Part shown: one piece after another, positions 16,135-24,429 of the stretch
Numbering within the stretch: position 1 is the stretch's first letter
Layout of the letters: each line of letters starts with the position of its first letter
Source of the DNA: Natranaeroarchaeum sulfidigenes
GTDB lineage: Archaea > Halobacteriota > Halobacteria > Halobacteriales > Natronoarchaeaceae
Assembly (NCBI RefSeq): GCF_017094485.1
Contig: NZ_CP064786.1
Coordinates: 310,001 to 374,000 of the forward strand
DNA: 64,000 nt
Reading direction: 5' to 3'
Program-made: the position numbers and the translations under genes
Notes under the pieces: model-generated
Told to the model about the DNA's origin: nothing
Database searches by the model: none
Seen by the model: the letters and a program-made list of their open reading frames with translations, nothing else

Positions 16135-16424
16135 CCGCGTTCTGCTGTCTTTTTCGAGTTGCGATGGGTGGCCGTTCGCAATTTTCGAGCACCATCTGGA
16201 CCGGCGCGACTCTGTTCGATGATCGCACTGTAACCTGTCGTTCAGGTGGGACAGCCCGACGAGTCCGGGAGTTCTGTGCCGGAGAAAGGTTGAAGCTGAT
16301 ACTAGACTCCCTTCGTCTCGTATGATTCAACACCATCGCACACGGGCCGCTCGTCACGGTTGTTCACTGCAGTGTCCAGCGCTTCACGCCGTCGCTCACG
16401 CCATTCGCGACGACGTCGCAGAAG

Positions 16425-16496
16425 CGGGCCGGGACGGAGTTGAACCGAGTGGAGACGTGCTCACTACGTTGCGCGCGACTGGCAGGGTTCAACTCC
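16425..16496 (-). repeat. Copy of tRNA-Lys 3' end closing a T-arm hairpin
   Basis: 16425-16446 matches the tRNA-Lys 3' end at 16546-16567 in 21 of 22 positions. Its GGAGTTGAACC (16436-16446) pairs perfectly with GGTTCAACTCC (16486-16496), an inverted T-arm copy, around a core that reads GCGCGCAACGTAGTGAGC on the minus strand. The tRNA and copy are in the same orientation, the copy being about 100 nt downstream of the tRNA. Confidence 0.85.
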
Positions 16497-16545
16497 TTCC
16501 TACCGGTTCACTCTCCGCCTCGTTGTCACTCGACGGTTCGTTGTA

Positions 16546-16619
16546 CGGGCCGGGAGGGAGTTGAACCCTCGACCGTCTGGTTAAAAGCCAGACGCTCTCC
16601 CTAACTGAGCTACCGGCCC
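16546..16619 (-). tRNA. tRNA-Lys(TTT)
   Basis: On the minus strand the acceptor GGGCCGG (from 16619) pairs with CCGGCCC, discriminator G at 16546. Anticodon stem GTCTGG/CCAGAC holds CTTTTAA, anticodon TTT. The T-arm is GAGGG-TTCAACT-CCCTC. It is 74 nt, intronless, no encoded CCA. Confidence 0.95.
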
Positions 16620-16670
16620 AACACCACTCGATTGGGGAAGGGACAATTAAACCCTTATGATGCGCGACGG

Positions 16671-17384
16671 TCAGTGATCCCGAAACTCGGTATCGAGTGC
16701 GCGATAAACGAGCTGATCGGGAGACACACCCTCGTTTGCAGCACGTCGGCGAAGTTCGCGGTAGACATGGGGTGGGAGCCGGAGCGATATCTCGCCGAGG
16801 TGAATCCCGTGTGCGTCGAGGGCCTCTTCGGCACTGCTCCCGTCGTTAATCTCGCTTGCGAGCGTCCGAATCTCCCTGACGGTGAGATCGTTGTCGAGCG
16901 CGGCCCATGCGAGGTCGAACCGGGCGGTCCCGCTGACGCGGGCGATGTGCTTCGCGGCGGTCGGCGCGATATGTCCCATCGCGACGTGACGGCGGATCGA
17001 CTGGGGAAGGTCGTGGACCCGTGCCCACTTGCGGATGAACGCAACCGTCGCCTCGCCACCTGCGCGTTCGGCGGCGACCTTGTACGACCCCTCGCCTCTG
17101 ACGAGGGCTGCACACGCTGCCGCACCACGGAGCATGTAGACGTTGTCGGGGGCACCTGCCGTGTTCTCCGCGAACGCGGCGACGGTTTCCGCAGCACGTT
17201 CGAGACTCTCGGGGTCGTCGGGATCGAACTGGACCGCCTCGTCGGCGTGCTCACCAGTAACGCGCTCGTCGCCACGGACGACTGGATCTCCGACCGGTTC
17301 CTCACGGTCCGCGGGTGGAGTCTGCGCCCCCCGCGTGCGCTCGTATGGATCGTCACTCTGGTCTTCCGACCAGTCAGCAGTCAT
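16671..17384 (-). CDS. Conserved haloarchaeal protein with ParB/HTH-like helices (DUF7119-like)
   Basis: A 237-residue soluble protein. Residues 1-60 are acidic and probably disordered. The middle contains a helical block (SYKVAAERAGGEATVAFIRKWARVH) and then HIAPTAAKHIARVSG...ALDNDLTVREIRTLASEINDG, which resembles the helix-turn-helix/KorB part of ParB-like proteins. The C-terminus (ISLRLPPHVYRELRRRAANEG) looks like a ribbon-helix-helix DNA-binding segment. I believe it belongs to the family named DUF7119; function is not established. It begins just past tRNA-Lys on the same strand. DNA binding is inferred. Confidence 0.65.
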   Translation of the reverse strand: MTADWSEDQSDDPYERTRGAQTPPADREEPVGDPVVRGDERVTGEHADEAVQFDPDDPESLERAAETVAAFAENTAGAPDNVYMLRGAAACAALVRGEGSYKVAAERAGGEATVAFIRKWARVHDLPQSIRRHVAMGHIAPTAAKHIARVSGTARFDLAWAALDNDLTVREIRTLASEINDGSSAEEALDAHGIHLGEISLRLPPHVYRELRRRAANEGVSPDQLVYRALDTEFRDH

Positions 17385-17453
17385 TATCGTTCCATAGCAG
17401 TGGCAGCATAGAAAAACCTTCCACTCTCCCGAGGGTCAGGAGCGTGCGCGGAC

Positions 17454-17585
17454 TCACGACTCTTCGCGCTGCTCGGAGAGGTGCTCCCAAATTTCGGTGC
17501 AGCCTGCCCCTTCTTCGATATCTGCGAGATGGTCGTCCTGCTGTGTGTCGTCCTCGTCCGGCTCCGTCATCGTCGTGTTAGTCAT
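17454..17585 (-). CDS. Small acidic protein (43 aa), unknown function
   Basis: An ORF of 43 codons: it begins MTNTTMTEPDEDD, continues DDHLADIEEGAGCTEIW and ends EHLSEQREES before TGA at 17454-17456. The start overlaps the stop of an upstream 35-codon ORF in an ATGA junction, a strong sign that both are translated. The acidic, ordered CTEIWEHLSEQ end looks like a short helix. Too short for ordinary gene calling. An alternative start is the inner ATG (MTEPDEDD). Function unknown. Confidence 0.6.
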   Translation of the reverse strand: MTNTTMTEPDEDDTQQDDHLADIEEGAGCTEIWEHLSEQREES

Positions 17586-17689
17586 GAGCTCACCTCCAGT
17601 GCATCCGACTCGTAGAGTTCGGGTGCGACATCTGCTGATGTATGTTGGCTGGCCGGTACCCGGTCGATATCCGACTCGTCTGTCATCAT
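17582..17689 (-). CDS. Small protein (35 aa), unknown function
   Basis: A 35-codon ORF with two adjacent ATGs at 17689 and 17686; it begins MMTDESDIDRVPASQH and ends SDALEVSS. A TATA-like CTTTTAAGC on the minus strand (about 17712-17720) sits about 25-30 nt upstream, which fits a leaderless transcript. Its stop overlaps the start of the 43-residue ORF by 4 nt, so the two form a mini-operon. No homologue is recognised. Confidence 0.55.
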   Translation of the reverse strand: MMTDESDIDRVPASQHTSADVAPELYESDALEVSS

Positions 17690-17777
17690 TCGATTGTTGT
17701 ACGGGTATCCGCTTAAAAGGGCGCTCAGCAACAATCCCTACCCGAACTCCAGATTACCAGTATACATTTCCGGCATC

Positions 17778-17801
17778 TCTGACGCCCAGTATAGCGTCAG
17801 A
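17778..17801. promoter_or_regulatory. Perfect 8-bp inverted repeat
   Basis: TCTGACGC (17778-17785) and GCGTCAGA (17794-17801) are perfect inverted arms around CCAGTATA. It lies upstream of both the small-protein mini-operon (minus) and the gene at 17904 (plus), so it could be an operator; a chance hairpin cannot be excluded. Confidence 0.35.
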
Positions 17802-17903
17802 TACACCGCTGTACGTCGTTTTCGTCGTGTTTTTATCGTCACAGCTCCGGTAAGCATTGTTATCGACGAGTCGCTAAGGGTCCCGGAGCGTCTGTGAACA
17901 GCT

Positions 17904-18257
17904 ATGGTAGTCTCCGTGCGGACGCTCGACGACGGGGCCTGGATCAGCGTCAACGACTCGCGGGCCGTCGGTGTGAGCCAGATCTGGCCCATCGCTCGAC
18001 ACGACTTTTGTGAGTGCGAAGTCGCACATCTGTTGCTGGAAGCGTTCTACGATGTCGGGGTTGACGACCATCGGATCGTCGCAGGCGTCGTCGGGCAGTG
18101 TATTGACTGCGGTACTGAAGGGTCGATAGACACGCTGCCGGTCGGTCGGATCATCGACGGGGAGTTCTACGCGTATGACCCCGGTCAGGTTCAGTCACTG
18201 CTCGAACCCGTCGAGAACCCCATCGCAGGAGAACACCGACTCTCCGGCCGGTACTGA
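17904..18257 (+). CDS. Hypothetical protein with possible metal-binding cysteines
   Basis: A 117-residue soluble protein. FCECEVAHLLL and QCIDCGTEGSID place C-X-C and C-X2-C pairs about 40 residues apart, a plausible zinc site. A rubredoxin-like or zinc-ribbon fold cannot be claimed. An ATG at 17904 (MVVSVRTLDD) is the only reasonable start. It ends 126 bp before the nitrite/sulfite reductase gene, on the same strand. No function is recognised. Confidence 0.55.
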   Translation: MVVSVRTLDDGAWISVNDSRAVGVSQIWPIARHDFCECEVAHLLLEAFYDVGVDDHRIVAGVVGQCIDCGTEGSIDTLPVGRIIDGEFYAYDPGQVQSLLEPVENPIAGEHRLSGRY

Positions 18258-18383
18258 TCACGACGAAGTCCCGGTTCGTGGCATGTGGTCTCGTGTCAGG
18301 CAAAGATTTCCGCTACACTGTAGATGTGGGGAGAACTGACGCGAGGCGGTGTGGTATATGAAAGGGGTTCGTATGGCGCGTAT

Positions 18384-20126
18384 ATGCCAACTGACGTCGA
18401 GAAGTGGAAAGACGAGATCTACGGCAACGAGATCAGGGAGCACCTGATGGAGTTCGCCGAGGAGGGCTGGGAGTCGATCCCGGAGGAGGAACACGACGAG
18501 TGGTTCGAGCGCTTCAAATGGTGGGGTCTCTACCACCAGCGCGCAGGCCAGGAGAGCTACTTCATGATGCGGATCGGGACGCCAAACGGCGTGCTCGAAC
18601 CGGGCCAGACCGAGGTCGTCGCCGAAGTCGCAAACGAGTACGCGACCGGGCCGGCGTCGAACCCGGAGTTCGGGAACGCCTACGTCGACTGGACGACGCG
18701 CCAGTCGATCCAGCTCCACTGGATCCGGCTCGAGGATATTCCGGACGTCTTCGAGAAACTCGAATCAGTCGGCCTCTCGACCCAGCAGGCCTGTGGTGAC
18801 TCCTGGCGCAACATCGTCGGCAACCCGATGGCCGGGAAAGCGCCGGAGTTCGTCGACGCGCTGCCAGTCATCATGGAGCTCAACGAGCGGTTCAAGGGTA
18901 ACGACGACCACTCGAATCTCCCACGCAAGTGGAAGGTGTCAGTCACCGGCGCGTCCGACGGCTCCGGACAGGGCGATATCAACGACCTCGCCCTCGAACC
19001 GGCGTTCAAGGAGATCGACGGGGAGGAAGTCCGTGGGTTCAACGTCCGCGTCGGCGGCGGCCTCTCGCGGAATGAACCCCGACTTGCCCGTGAGCTGGAT
19101 GTCTTTACCCGCCCCGAGAACGCCGCGGACGTCGCCGCGGGTATCTCCGCCCTCTTCCGCGAACACGGCGACCGCGAGAACCGCTACAACGCCCGCATCA
19201 AGTTCCTGATGGACGAGTGGGGCCCTGAGAAGTTCCGTCGCGTCCTTCAGGACGACTTCGTGGACTTCGAGCTCGAAACCGCAGGGACTGATCTCCGCGA
19301 GCAGTACACCTACAACGCGGGTGGCAACGAACACGGCGACCTGATCGGCGTCCACGAGCAACGCGACGGCAACTACTACGTCGGCCTCAACGTACTCGTC
19401 GGCCGGATGGGTGCGGACGATACCCACGAACTCGCCCGCCTCGCCGAGGAGTACGGCTCCGGCGAGGTCCGGATCTCCCAGCGACAGAACGTCATCATCA
19501 CCGACGTTTCCGAGGACGACCTCGACGCCCTGCTCGGAGAGGACCTGCTCGAGGACTACTCGCCCGATCCGCATCCGTTCATGCGCGGCTCGGTCGCCTG
19601 CACGGGAACGGAGTTCTGCTCGCTCTCGATCGTCGAGACGAAGAACCGGCAGGTCCGGTACGCCCGCTGGCTCAAGGAGAACGTCGAGCTTCCCGAGGGC
19701 GTCGAGGACTTCCACATCCACCTCTCGGGCTGTACGGCCTCGTGTGCCCAGCCGCAGATCGCCGACGTCTCGCTGCGTGGCATGAAAACGCGCAAGGACG
19801 GCGAGCCGGTCGAGGCGCTCGACATTGGCCTCGGCGGCGGCCTCGGCGAGAATCCGCAGTTCGCCCAGTGGGTCGCCGAGCGCGTCCCGGCCGACGAGGT
19901 GCCCGGTGCCATCGAGAACCTCCTGGCCACGTTCGAGGACGAGCGCAACGGTGATGAGACGTTCCGCGATTACATCGCCCGGCTCGACGACGAGACGCTC
20001 GATGACCTCGTCGAGCCCGAGGAGACGAGCTACGAGGACCCGTATATGCACAACACCAAGCGGACCTGGTACCCCTACGCCGAAGACGACAGCCTCGACG
20101 CCAGTCCGTCCCCTGCCGACGACTGA
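18384..20126 (+). CDS. Ferredoxin-dependent nitrite/sulfite reductase
   Basis: A 580-residue protein with two repeated ferredoxin-like half domains and the siroheme/4Fe-4S signature: C406-X5-C412 (in VACTGTEFCSLS) and C450-X3-C454 (in SGCTASCAQP). The enzyme moves six electrons from ferredoxin to nitrite (to ammonia) or sulfite (to sulfide) in the cytosol. ATG 18384 is chosen because a GGTATATG box lies about 29 nt upstream; a start at 18324 would add a non-conserved leader. No nitrate transporter or nitrate reductase gene is adjacent, so the substrate is unresolved; sulfite assimilation is as likely as nitrite. Confidence 0.9.
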   Translation: MPTDVEKWKDEIYGNEIREHLMEFAEEGWESIPEEEHDEWFERFKWWGLYHQRAGQESYFMMRIGTPNGVLEPGQTEVVAEVANEYATGPASNPEFGNAYVDWTTRQSIQLHWIRLEDIPDVFEKLESVGLSTQQACGDSWRNIVGNPMAGKAPEFVDALPVIMELNERFKGNDDHSNLPRKWKVSVTGASDGSGQGDINDLALEPAFKEIDGEEVRGFNVRVGGGLSRNEPRLARELDVFTRPENAADVAAGISALFREHGDRENRYNARIKFLMDEWGPEKFRRVLQDDFVDFELETAGTDLREQYTYNAGGNEHGDLIGVHEQRDGNYYVGLNVLVGRMGADDTHELARLAEEYGSGEVRISQRQNVIITDVSEDDLDALLGEDLLEDYSPDPHPFMRGSVACTGTEFCSLSIVETKNRQVRYARWLKENVELPEGVEDFHIHLSGCTASCAQPQIADVSLRGMKTRKDGEPVEALDIGLGGGLGENPQFAQWVAERVPADEVPGAIENLLATFEDERNGDETFRDYIARLDDETLDDLVEPEETSYEDPYMHNTKRTWYPYAEDDSLDASPSPADD

Positions 20127-20197
20127 GAGGGTCGAACGGATCCGCCCGATCCTCCGTGCGGACAAGACAGTAGGTCCTGCAGTACGACGGTACTGAT

Positions 20198-21784
20198 ATG
20201 TCATCGTTCACGCCGTCAGCAGTGCTCGCCGATTCGACGCTCACTCACGATCGTCTTGACGACCTCGCCGAGCGAGTCCGAACGGTCGGAGAGCGATCCT
20301 CCATCGACGTCAGAACGCCAGCGACCGACGAGCGCGTCGGTGTAGTTCCTGCCTGTGAGGCGGCCGATGTCGACGTCGCGGTCGAGCGCGCACGGAGCGC
20401 ACAGGTCGCGTGGGCGGAGCGTACTCCCCGAGAGCGAGCAGCGGTTCTCTTTCGGTTCGCGGACCTCGTACTGGATCTCCGCGAGGAGTTGCTCGATGCG
20501 ATCCAGATCGAGACGGCAAAAGCGCGCGAACACGCCTTCGAGGAGGTGCTCGATGTCGTCAACACCGCTGGCTACTACGGCAAAGACGGTCCAGGACTGC
20601 TCGACGACCGCAATCGGACGGGCCCTGCACCGTTCCTGACCAGCGCTGTCGAGACCTACGAACCGGTTGGCGTCGTCGGCGTGATTAGCCCGTGGAACTA
20701 TCCGATGACGTTGTCGATGGCCGATGTGTTACCCGCCCTGCTCACTGGGAACGCCGTGGTCTGTAAACCAGACGAACGGACCCCCTTTGCCACGCTCTTG
20801 TTGGCCGAGCTGCTCGAAGCTGCGGGACTGCCCGAAGACGTCTTCTCGGTCGTTACCGGTGAGGGAAGCGTTGTCGGCCCCGCACTCATTGACCGGGTCG
20901 ACTACGTCGCCTTCACCGGCGGCACCGAGACGGGGCGGGTCGTCGCCGAACGAGCAGGCAAGAACCTGATCGACTGCTCGCTGGAACTCGGCGGCAAGAA
21001 CCCCATGCTCGTCCTCGACGACGCCGACGTCGAGACAGCAGCCCGCGGCGCGGTAAAAGGGGCGTTTACGAACGCTGGCCAGCTCTGTCTCGCCCCTGAA
21101 CGGATCTACGTCGACGAGACGGTCTACGACGAGTTCCTCGATGCATTCGTCGGTAAGACGCGCGAACTCACGCTGGGCGTCGGAGTGGGCTACCAGGGCG
21201 ATGTGGGGTCGCTGATCGACGAGCGACAGCTTGACCGGGTTCGCGAGCACGTCGACGGTGCAGTCGAGGACGGCGCGTCGGTGCTCACCGGCGGTCGGCA
21301 TCGTCCGGACGTCGGGCCGTTCTGTTACGAACCGACGATCCTCGAAGGCGTCGAGCCGGACTCACAGGTCGCCTGCGAGGAGACGTTCGGCCCAGTGGTG
21401 TCCGTGTACCCCGTTTCGGGCGTCGAGGAAGCAGTCAGCCGTGCCAACGACTCCGAGTACGGGCTGAACGCGAGTGTCTACACCCGCGACACGAAGCGCG
21501 GGCGGGCCGTTGCCCGGCAGATCGACTGCGGGACCGTCTGTGTCAATGACCCCTTCACCGTGGGCTGGGCGTCGATGGACGCGCCGATGGGTGGATTCGG
21601 TGACTCCGGGCTCGGCCGTCGCCACGGCGAGGTCGGCCTTCTCCAGTATGTCGAATCGCGTACGATCGCCACCTCGGCGTTCGGGCCGATGGAACGGCCA
21701 GCGTCGCTCCCCGGACGGTGGTTCATCCGGCTCTCGTCGGGGGCCCTTCGGGTACAGACCCGGATTCGACGGTGGTTGTCATGA
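20198..21784 (+). CDS. NAD(P)-dependent aldehyde dehydrogenase
   Basis: A 528-residue protein of the ALDH superfamily. It has the proton relay PWNYP, FTGGTETGR (nucleotide binding), LELGGKNP with general base E263, and NAGQLCLA with nucleophile C297. It oxidises an aldehyde to the acid; the closest resemblance is to succinate-semialdehyde and broad-specificity ALDHs, but the substrate is not given. The C-terminal extension beyond about residue 495 is basic (RIRRWLS). Its stop overlaps the start of the next gene by 4 nt (ATGA at 21781), so the two are co-expressed. No close TATA box was seen; it may follow the reductase gene. Confidence 0.9.
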   Translation: MSSFTPSAVLADSTLTHDRLDDLAERVRTVGERSSIDVRTPATDERVGVVPACEAADVDVAVERARSAQVAWAERTPRERAAVLFRFADLVLDLREELLDAIQIETAKAREHAFEEVLDVVNTAGYYGKDGPGLLDDRNRTGPAPFLTSAVETYEPVGVVGVISPWNYPMTLSMADVLPALLTGNAVVCKPDERTPFATLLLAELLEAAGLPEDVFSVVTGEGSVVGPALIDRVDYVAFTGGTETGRVVAERAGKNLIDCSLELGGKNPMLVLDDADVETAARGAVKGAFTNAGQLCLAPERIYVDETVYDEFLDAFVGKTRELTLGVGVGYQGDVGSLIDERQLDRVREHVDGAVEDGASVLTGGRHRPDVGPFCYEPTILEGVEPDSQVACEETFGPVVSVYPVSGVEEAVSRANDSEYGLNASVYTRDTKRGRAVARQIDCGTVCVNDPFTVGWASMDAPMGGFGDSGLGRRHGEVGLLQYVESRTIATSAFGPMERPASLPGRWFIRLSSGALRVQTRIRRWLS

Positions 21785-22854
21785 CCGACTCCCGAGTGCT
21801 TCTCACGGGATTTCCGGGCTTTCTGGGGTCGGCGCTGGTAGAACGTCTGCTGGAGCGGGGTGATGGTCCGATCGCCTGTATTGTGGAGCCGAGATACCGC
21901 GACCGCGCACAGCGACGTGTGGACGAACTCACAGCGAACGTCGACGAAGACGACTCGATCCGGCTATTCGAGGGAGACATCACGGAGACGCGGCTTGGGA
22001 TCGACGACCCCGGTGAGACGTTCGAGCACGTCGAGGAACTGTATCACCTCGCCGCAGTCTACGATCTCGCTGTCGACGCCGAACTCGCCGATCAGGTGAA
22101 CGTCCAGGGCACCCGGCACGTCCTCGATGTTGCCGAGGCAATCGACGTAGACCAGTTCCACTACGTCAGTACTTGCTACGTAAGTGGTCGATACGACGGC
22201 GTGTTTACCGAAGAGCATCTGCAGGAAGGCCAGGAGTTCAACAACCACTACGAGGAGTCGAAGTATCGTGCCGAAGTCGCGGTGCAGGAACGTATGGAGG
22301 GGGGGTTTCCGGGGACGATCTATCGGCCATCGATCGTCGTCGGCGACAGCGAGACCGGAGAGACGGACAAATACGACGGTCCGTACTATCTGCTTTCGCT
22401 GCTACTGGCTCAGCCGAAATGGGGATCACTGTTGTTCACAGTACTGGGATCGGAAAACGCCGAGCTAAACGTCGTGCCGCGTGATTTCGTCGTCGACGCC
22501 ATCGCGGAGATTCGAACGCAAAACGGCTCGGTCGGCGAGGTCTACCAGCTCTGTGATCCCGCTCCACTCCCGGTTCCGGCGTTCATCGACACGATAGCCG
22601 CTACGGCGGGTCACCGTACGGTTATGCTCCCGACGACAAAGCCAGTCGCTCGAACGGTATCGGGTTTGCTCCAGAGGTACGGGATCAATGTCGAACCGGC
22701 AGCACTCGATTATTTCGACCACCCGACCCGGTACGCCTGCCCGAACACGCGCAGGGCGCTCTCGGGGACCGGGGTCGAGGCACCACCGTTCGAATCGTAC
22801 GCCGATCGGCTCGTCGAGTTTGCAATGACGGACGCTGCTGGGCAACGGCGATAA
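21781..22854 (+). CDS. NAD(P)-dependent reductase, SDR / acyl-reductase-like
   Basis: A 357-residue Rossmann protein: VLLTGFPGFLGSAL is the TGxxGxxG nucleotide motif; YHLAAVYDL follows the NNAG-like position, and YEESKYRAE contains the active YxxxK. The fold and the DITE...EELYHLAA pattern are those of NAD-binding_4 (fatty-acyl reductase/male-sterility) or extended SDR proteins. An activated acid or aldehyde substrate would fit the overlapping ALDH gene. The start is set by the ATGA overlap rather than the ORF start at 21718. Specific reaction unknown. Confidence 0.82.
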   Translation: MTDSRVLLTGFPGFLGSALVERLLERGDGPIACIVEPRYRDRAQRRVDELTANVDEDDSIRLFEGDITETRLGIDDPGETFEHVEELYHLAAVYDLAVDAELADQVNVQGTRHVLDVAEAIDVDQFHYVSTCYVSGRYDGVFTEEHLQEGQEFNNHYEESKYRAEVAVQERMEGGFPGTIYRPSIVVGDSETGETDKYDGPYYLLSLLLAQPKWGSLLFTVLGSENAELNVVPRDFVVDAIAEIRTQNGSVGEVYQLCDPAPLPVPAFIDTIAATAGHRTVMLPTTKPVARTVSGLLQRYGINVEPAALDYFDHPTRYACPNTRRALSGTGVEAPPFESYADRLVEFAMTDAAGQRR

Positions 22855-22947
22855 ACACGGTCTCTCACCGACACCATCGCTATGGGAAGCACCCACAATC
22901 TTTATTTCACCCAGTTGTGACTATGTATTCGAAGCGCAGGTGTCGGC

Positions 22948-23628
22948 GTGTCCAGAGTCAAAGATATCGACGAAATCAGGACGGAATTCCCCGAGGACGC
23001 CAGTGTACTCGTTACTGGCACGTGTACCGAAACGATCGGGTCGCTCCATCAGGAGCTGCTCTGGAGCGCCGTCGACGACGACGAGGCGGCAGTCGTCGTC
23101 ACGACCGAGGACACGGCTGAGGGCATCCGGCGCCGGTTCGATCGCTCGGCCGCGTTCACGTCGACAGCCGGACTGGCAGTCGTCGACGGAACACCGAAGG
23201 ATCGCCGACACGCAGAGCCAGAGCGGAACGTCTGGAAGACGAGCTCGCCAGTCGATTTCGGCGGGGCGATGCTCGCACTTCGGCGCGGCTACGAATCACT
23301 CGCCGTCGAGTACGATACCATCCATCTACTGTTCGACACGTTAACGACGCCACTGCTTGCCACTGACTCGTCCACTCTCATGCGGTTCGCCCATCAGGTG
23401 ATGCTCGAAGGCGGGTCGAAGACCGGACTCCAGCTCTTCCCCGTGTGTACGAACGTTACTTCGAACAGCGACGTCACGAAACTCAAACACCTCTCGGAAG
23501 GGATGATCGAGGTCAGAAAGCGAGGGGGAACACGTCAGGTTCGGCTCCGGGGACCGCCCGAAACACCGAACGAGTGGCTCGACCTCTCTGAACAGGGACA
23601 CGAGTTCGACGTACGAGGGTTCGTCTAG
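22948..23628 (+). CDS. Haloarchaeal RecA-fold-like protein without Walker A (DUF7504-like)
   Basis: A 226-residue soluble protein. SVLVTGTCTETIGSLH occupies the place of a P-loop but lacks GxxGxGK[ST], so ATP binding is doubtful. Later YDTIHLLFDTLTTPLL and HLSEGMIEVRKRGGTRQVRLRG resemble the later strands of RecA/KaiC-like proteins. I think this matches the haloarchaeal family DUF7504, of unknown role. It begins with GTG at 22948; no in-frame ATG precedes it. The fold is inferred by pattern. Confidence 0.55.
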   Translation: MSRVKDIDEIRTEFPEDASVLVTGTCTETIGSLHQELLWSAVDDDEAAVVVTTEDTAEGIRRRFDRSAAFTSTAGLAVVDGTPKDRRHAEPERNVWKTSSPVDFGGAMLALRRGYESLAVEYDTIHLLFDTLTTPLLATDSSTLMRFAHQVMLEGGSKTGLQLFPVCTNVTSNSDVTKLKHLSEGMIEVRKRGGTRQVRLRGPPETPNEWLDLSEQGHEFDVRGFV

Positions 23629-23689
23629 GGACTTCTCACGAACCGGGGACGCGCCGAACCCTTTTGACCGCTCGTGGTAATGGCCGCGT

Positions 23690-24097
23690 ATGGACGAGTC
23701 GAAACGCGAGCGACTACTCAAGCGGATCAACAGACAGAGTTCGACGATCGGTGCGAAGACGCCCGACACGATCACGGTCAACGGGGAAGAACTCGACCTC
23801 CAGGAGTTCCTCATCGAAACGCGCCGCGTGGAGGGGATTCCCGAGGACGCAAAGGAGCTGGTGCTGGAGACCAAGCGGGCCCTGAAAGCCGAGCGCAAGG
23901 AACTGGTCGGGCGGCTGGAGACCGAAGAAATGAGCTACGAGGAGGGCAAGGAACTCGCCGATACCATCGTCGGGATTGACCGCGCGCTGAACGCGCTCGA
24001 TAGCCTGCGTGGTCGTCGGTACGGCGAGCGATCCCGAGCGGTCAACGTCAACGACCACAAGCAGTGGCTTGATTTCCTCGAATCCGTTTCCGGGTAA
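23690..24097 (+). CDS. DUF5788-like haloarchaeal protein
   Basis: A 135-residue, highly charged helical protein (MDESKRERLLKRINRQSSTIG...). It has a short beta segment (TITVNGEELDLQEFLIE) and then long amphipathic helices with heptad-like leucines (ELVLETKRALKAERKELVGRL...). The sequence resembles the haloarchaeal family DUF5788; function unknown. A coiled-coil dimer is likely from the helix pattern. Confidence 0.65.
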   Translation: MDESKRERLLKRINRQSSTIGAKTPDTITVNGEELDLQEFLIETRRVEGIPEDAKELVLETKRALKAERKELVGRLETEEMSYEEGKELADTIVGIDRALNALDSLRGRRYGERSRAVNVNDHKQWLDFLESVSG

Positions 24098-24141
24098 CTG
24101 TGAATCGAGGAGACGGGGCACGACTCAGGGGTAGGTAGGTC

Positions 24142-24429
24142 TCAGGGCAATCGCTCGTCGTCGATATCCAGCGCAGCTGCGACTGTCGCACGGAGGTCTG
24201 CCTCCGAAGCAGCCTCGGCCTCGTCAACTACCTCCCTCAGCATCGCTTCGAGTGTCTCGATACGATCCTCGATCCCGTCGAGATCGAGCACCCGGTCGGC
24301 GATCGTCAGATAGGTCTGTTCGTCGTACTCGACACGGTCCTCGTCAGTGAGCTCGATCTCAGATGAGTCCTCGTTCGAAATCGGCAGCCCGATGACCGAA
24401 ATCGGGTCCGCGATAATAATCGCCGTCAC
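24142..24429 (-). CDS. Small acidic helical protein
   Basis: A 95-residue protein with a GTG start at 24429 that overlaps the TGA of the ATP-grasp gene by 4 nt (GTGA). The N-terminus (MTAIIIADPISVIGLPIS) is a beta strand and the rest is helical and acidic with leucine spacing (IEDRIETLEAMLREVVDEAE), suggesting a coiled coil. It is translationally coupled to the ligase, so it may be a partner or regulator of that enzyme. No family recognised. Confidence 0.6.
   Translation of the reverse strand: MTAIIIADPISVIGLPISNEDSSEIELTDEDRVEYDEQTYLTIADRVLDLDGIEDRIETLEAMLREVVDEAEAASEADLRATVAAALDIDDERLP

Noticed and set aside
16321-16564. 80-codon ORF near tRNA-Lys
   Set aside because: It runs through the tRNA 3'-end copy and hairpin, so the frame is an accident of that repeat.
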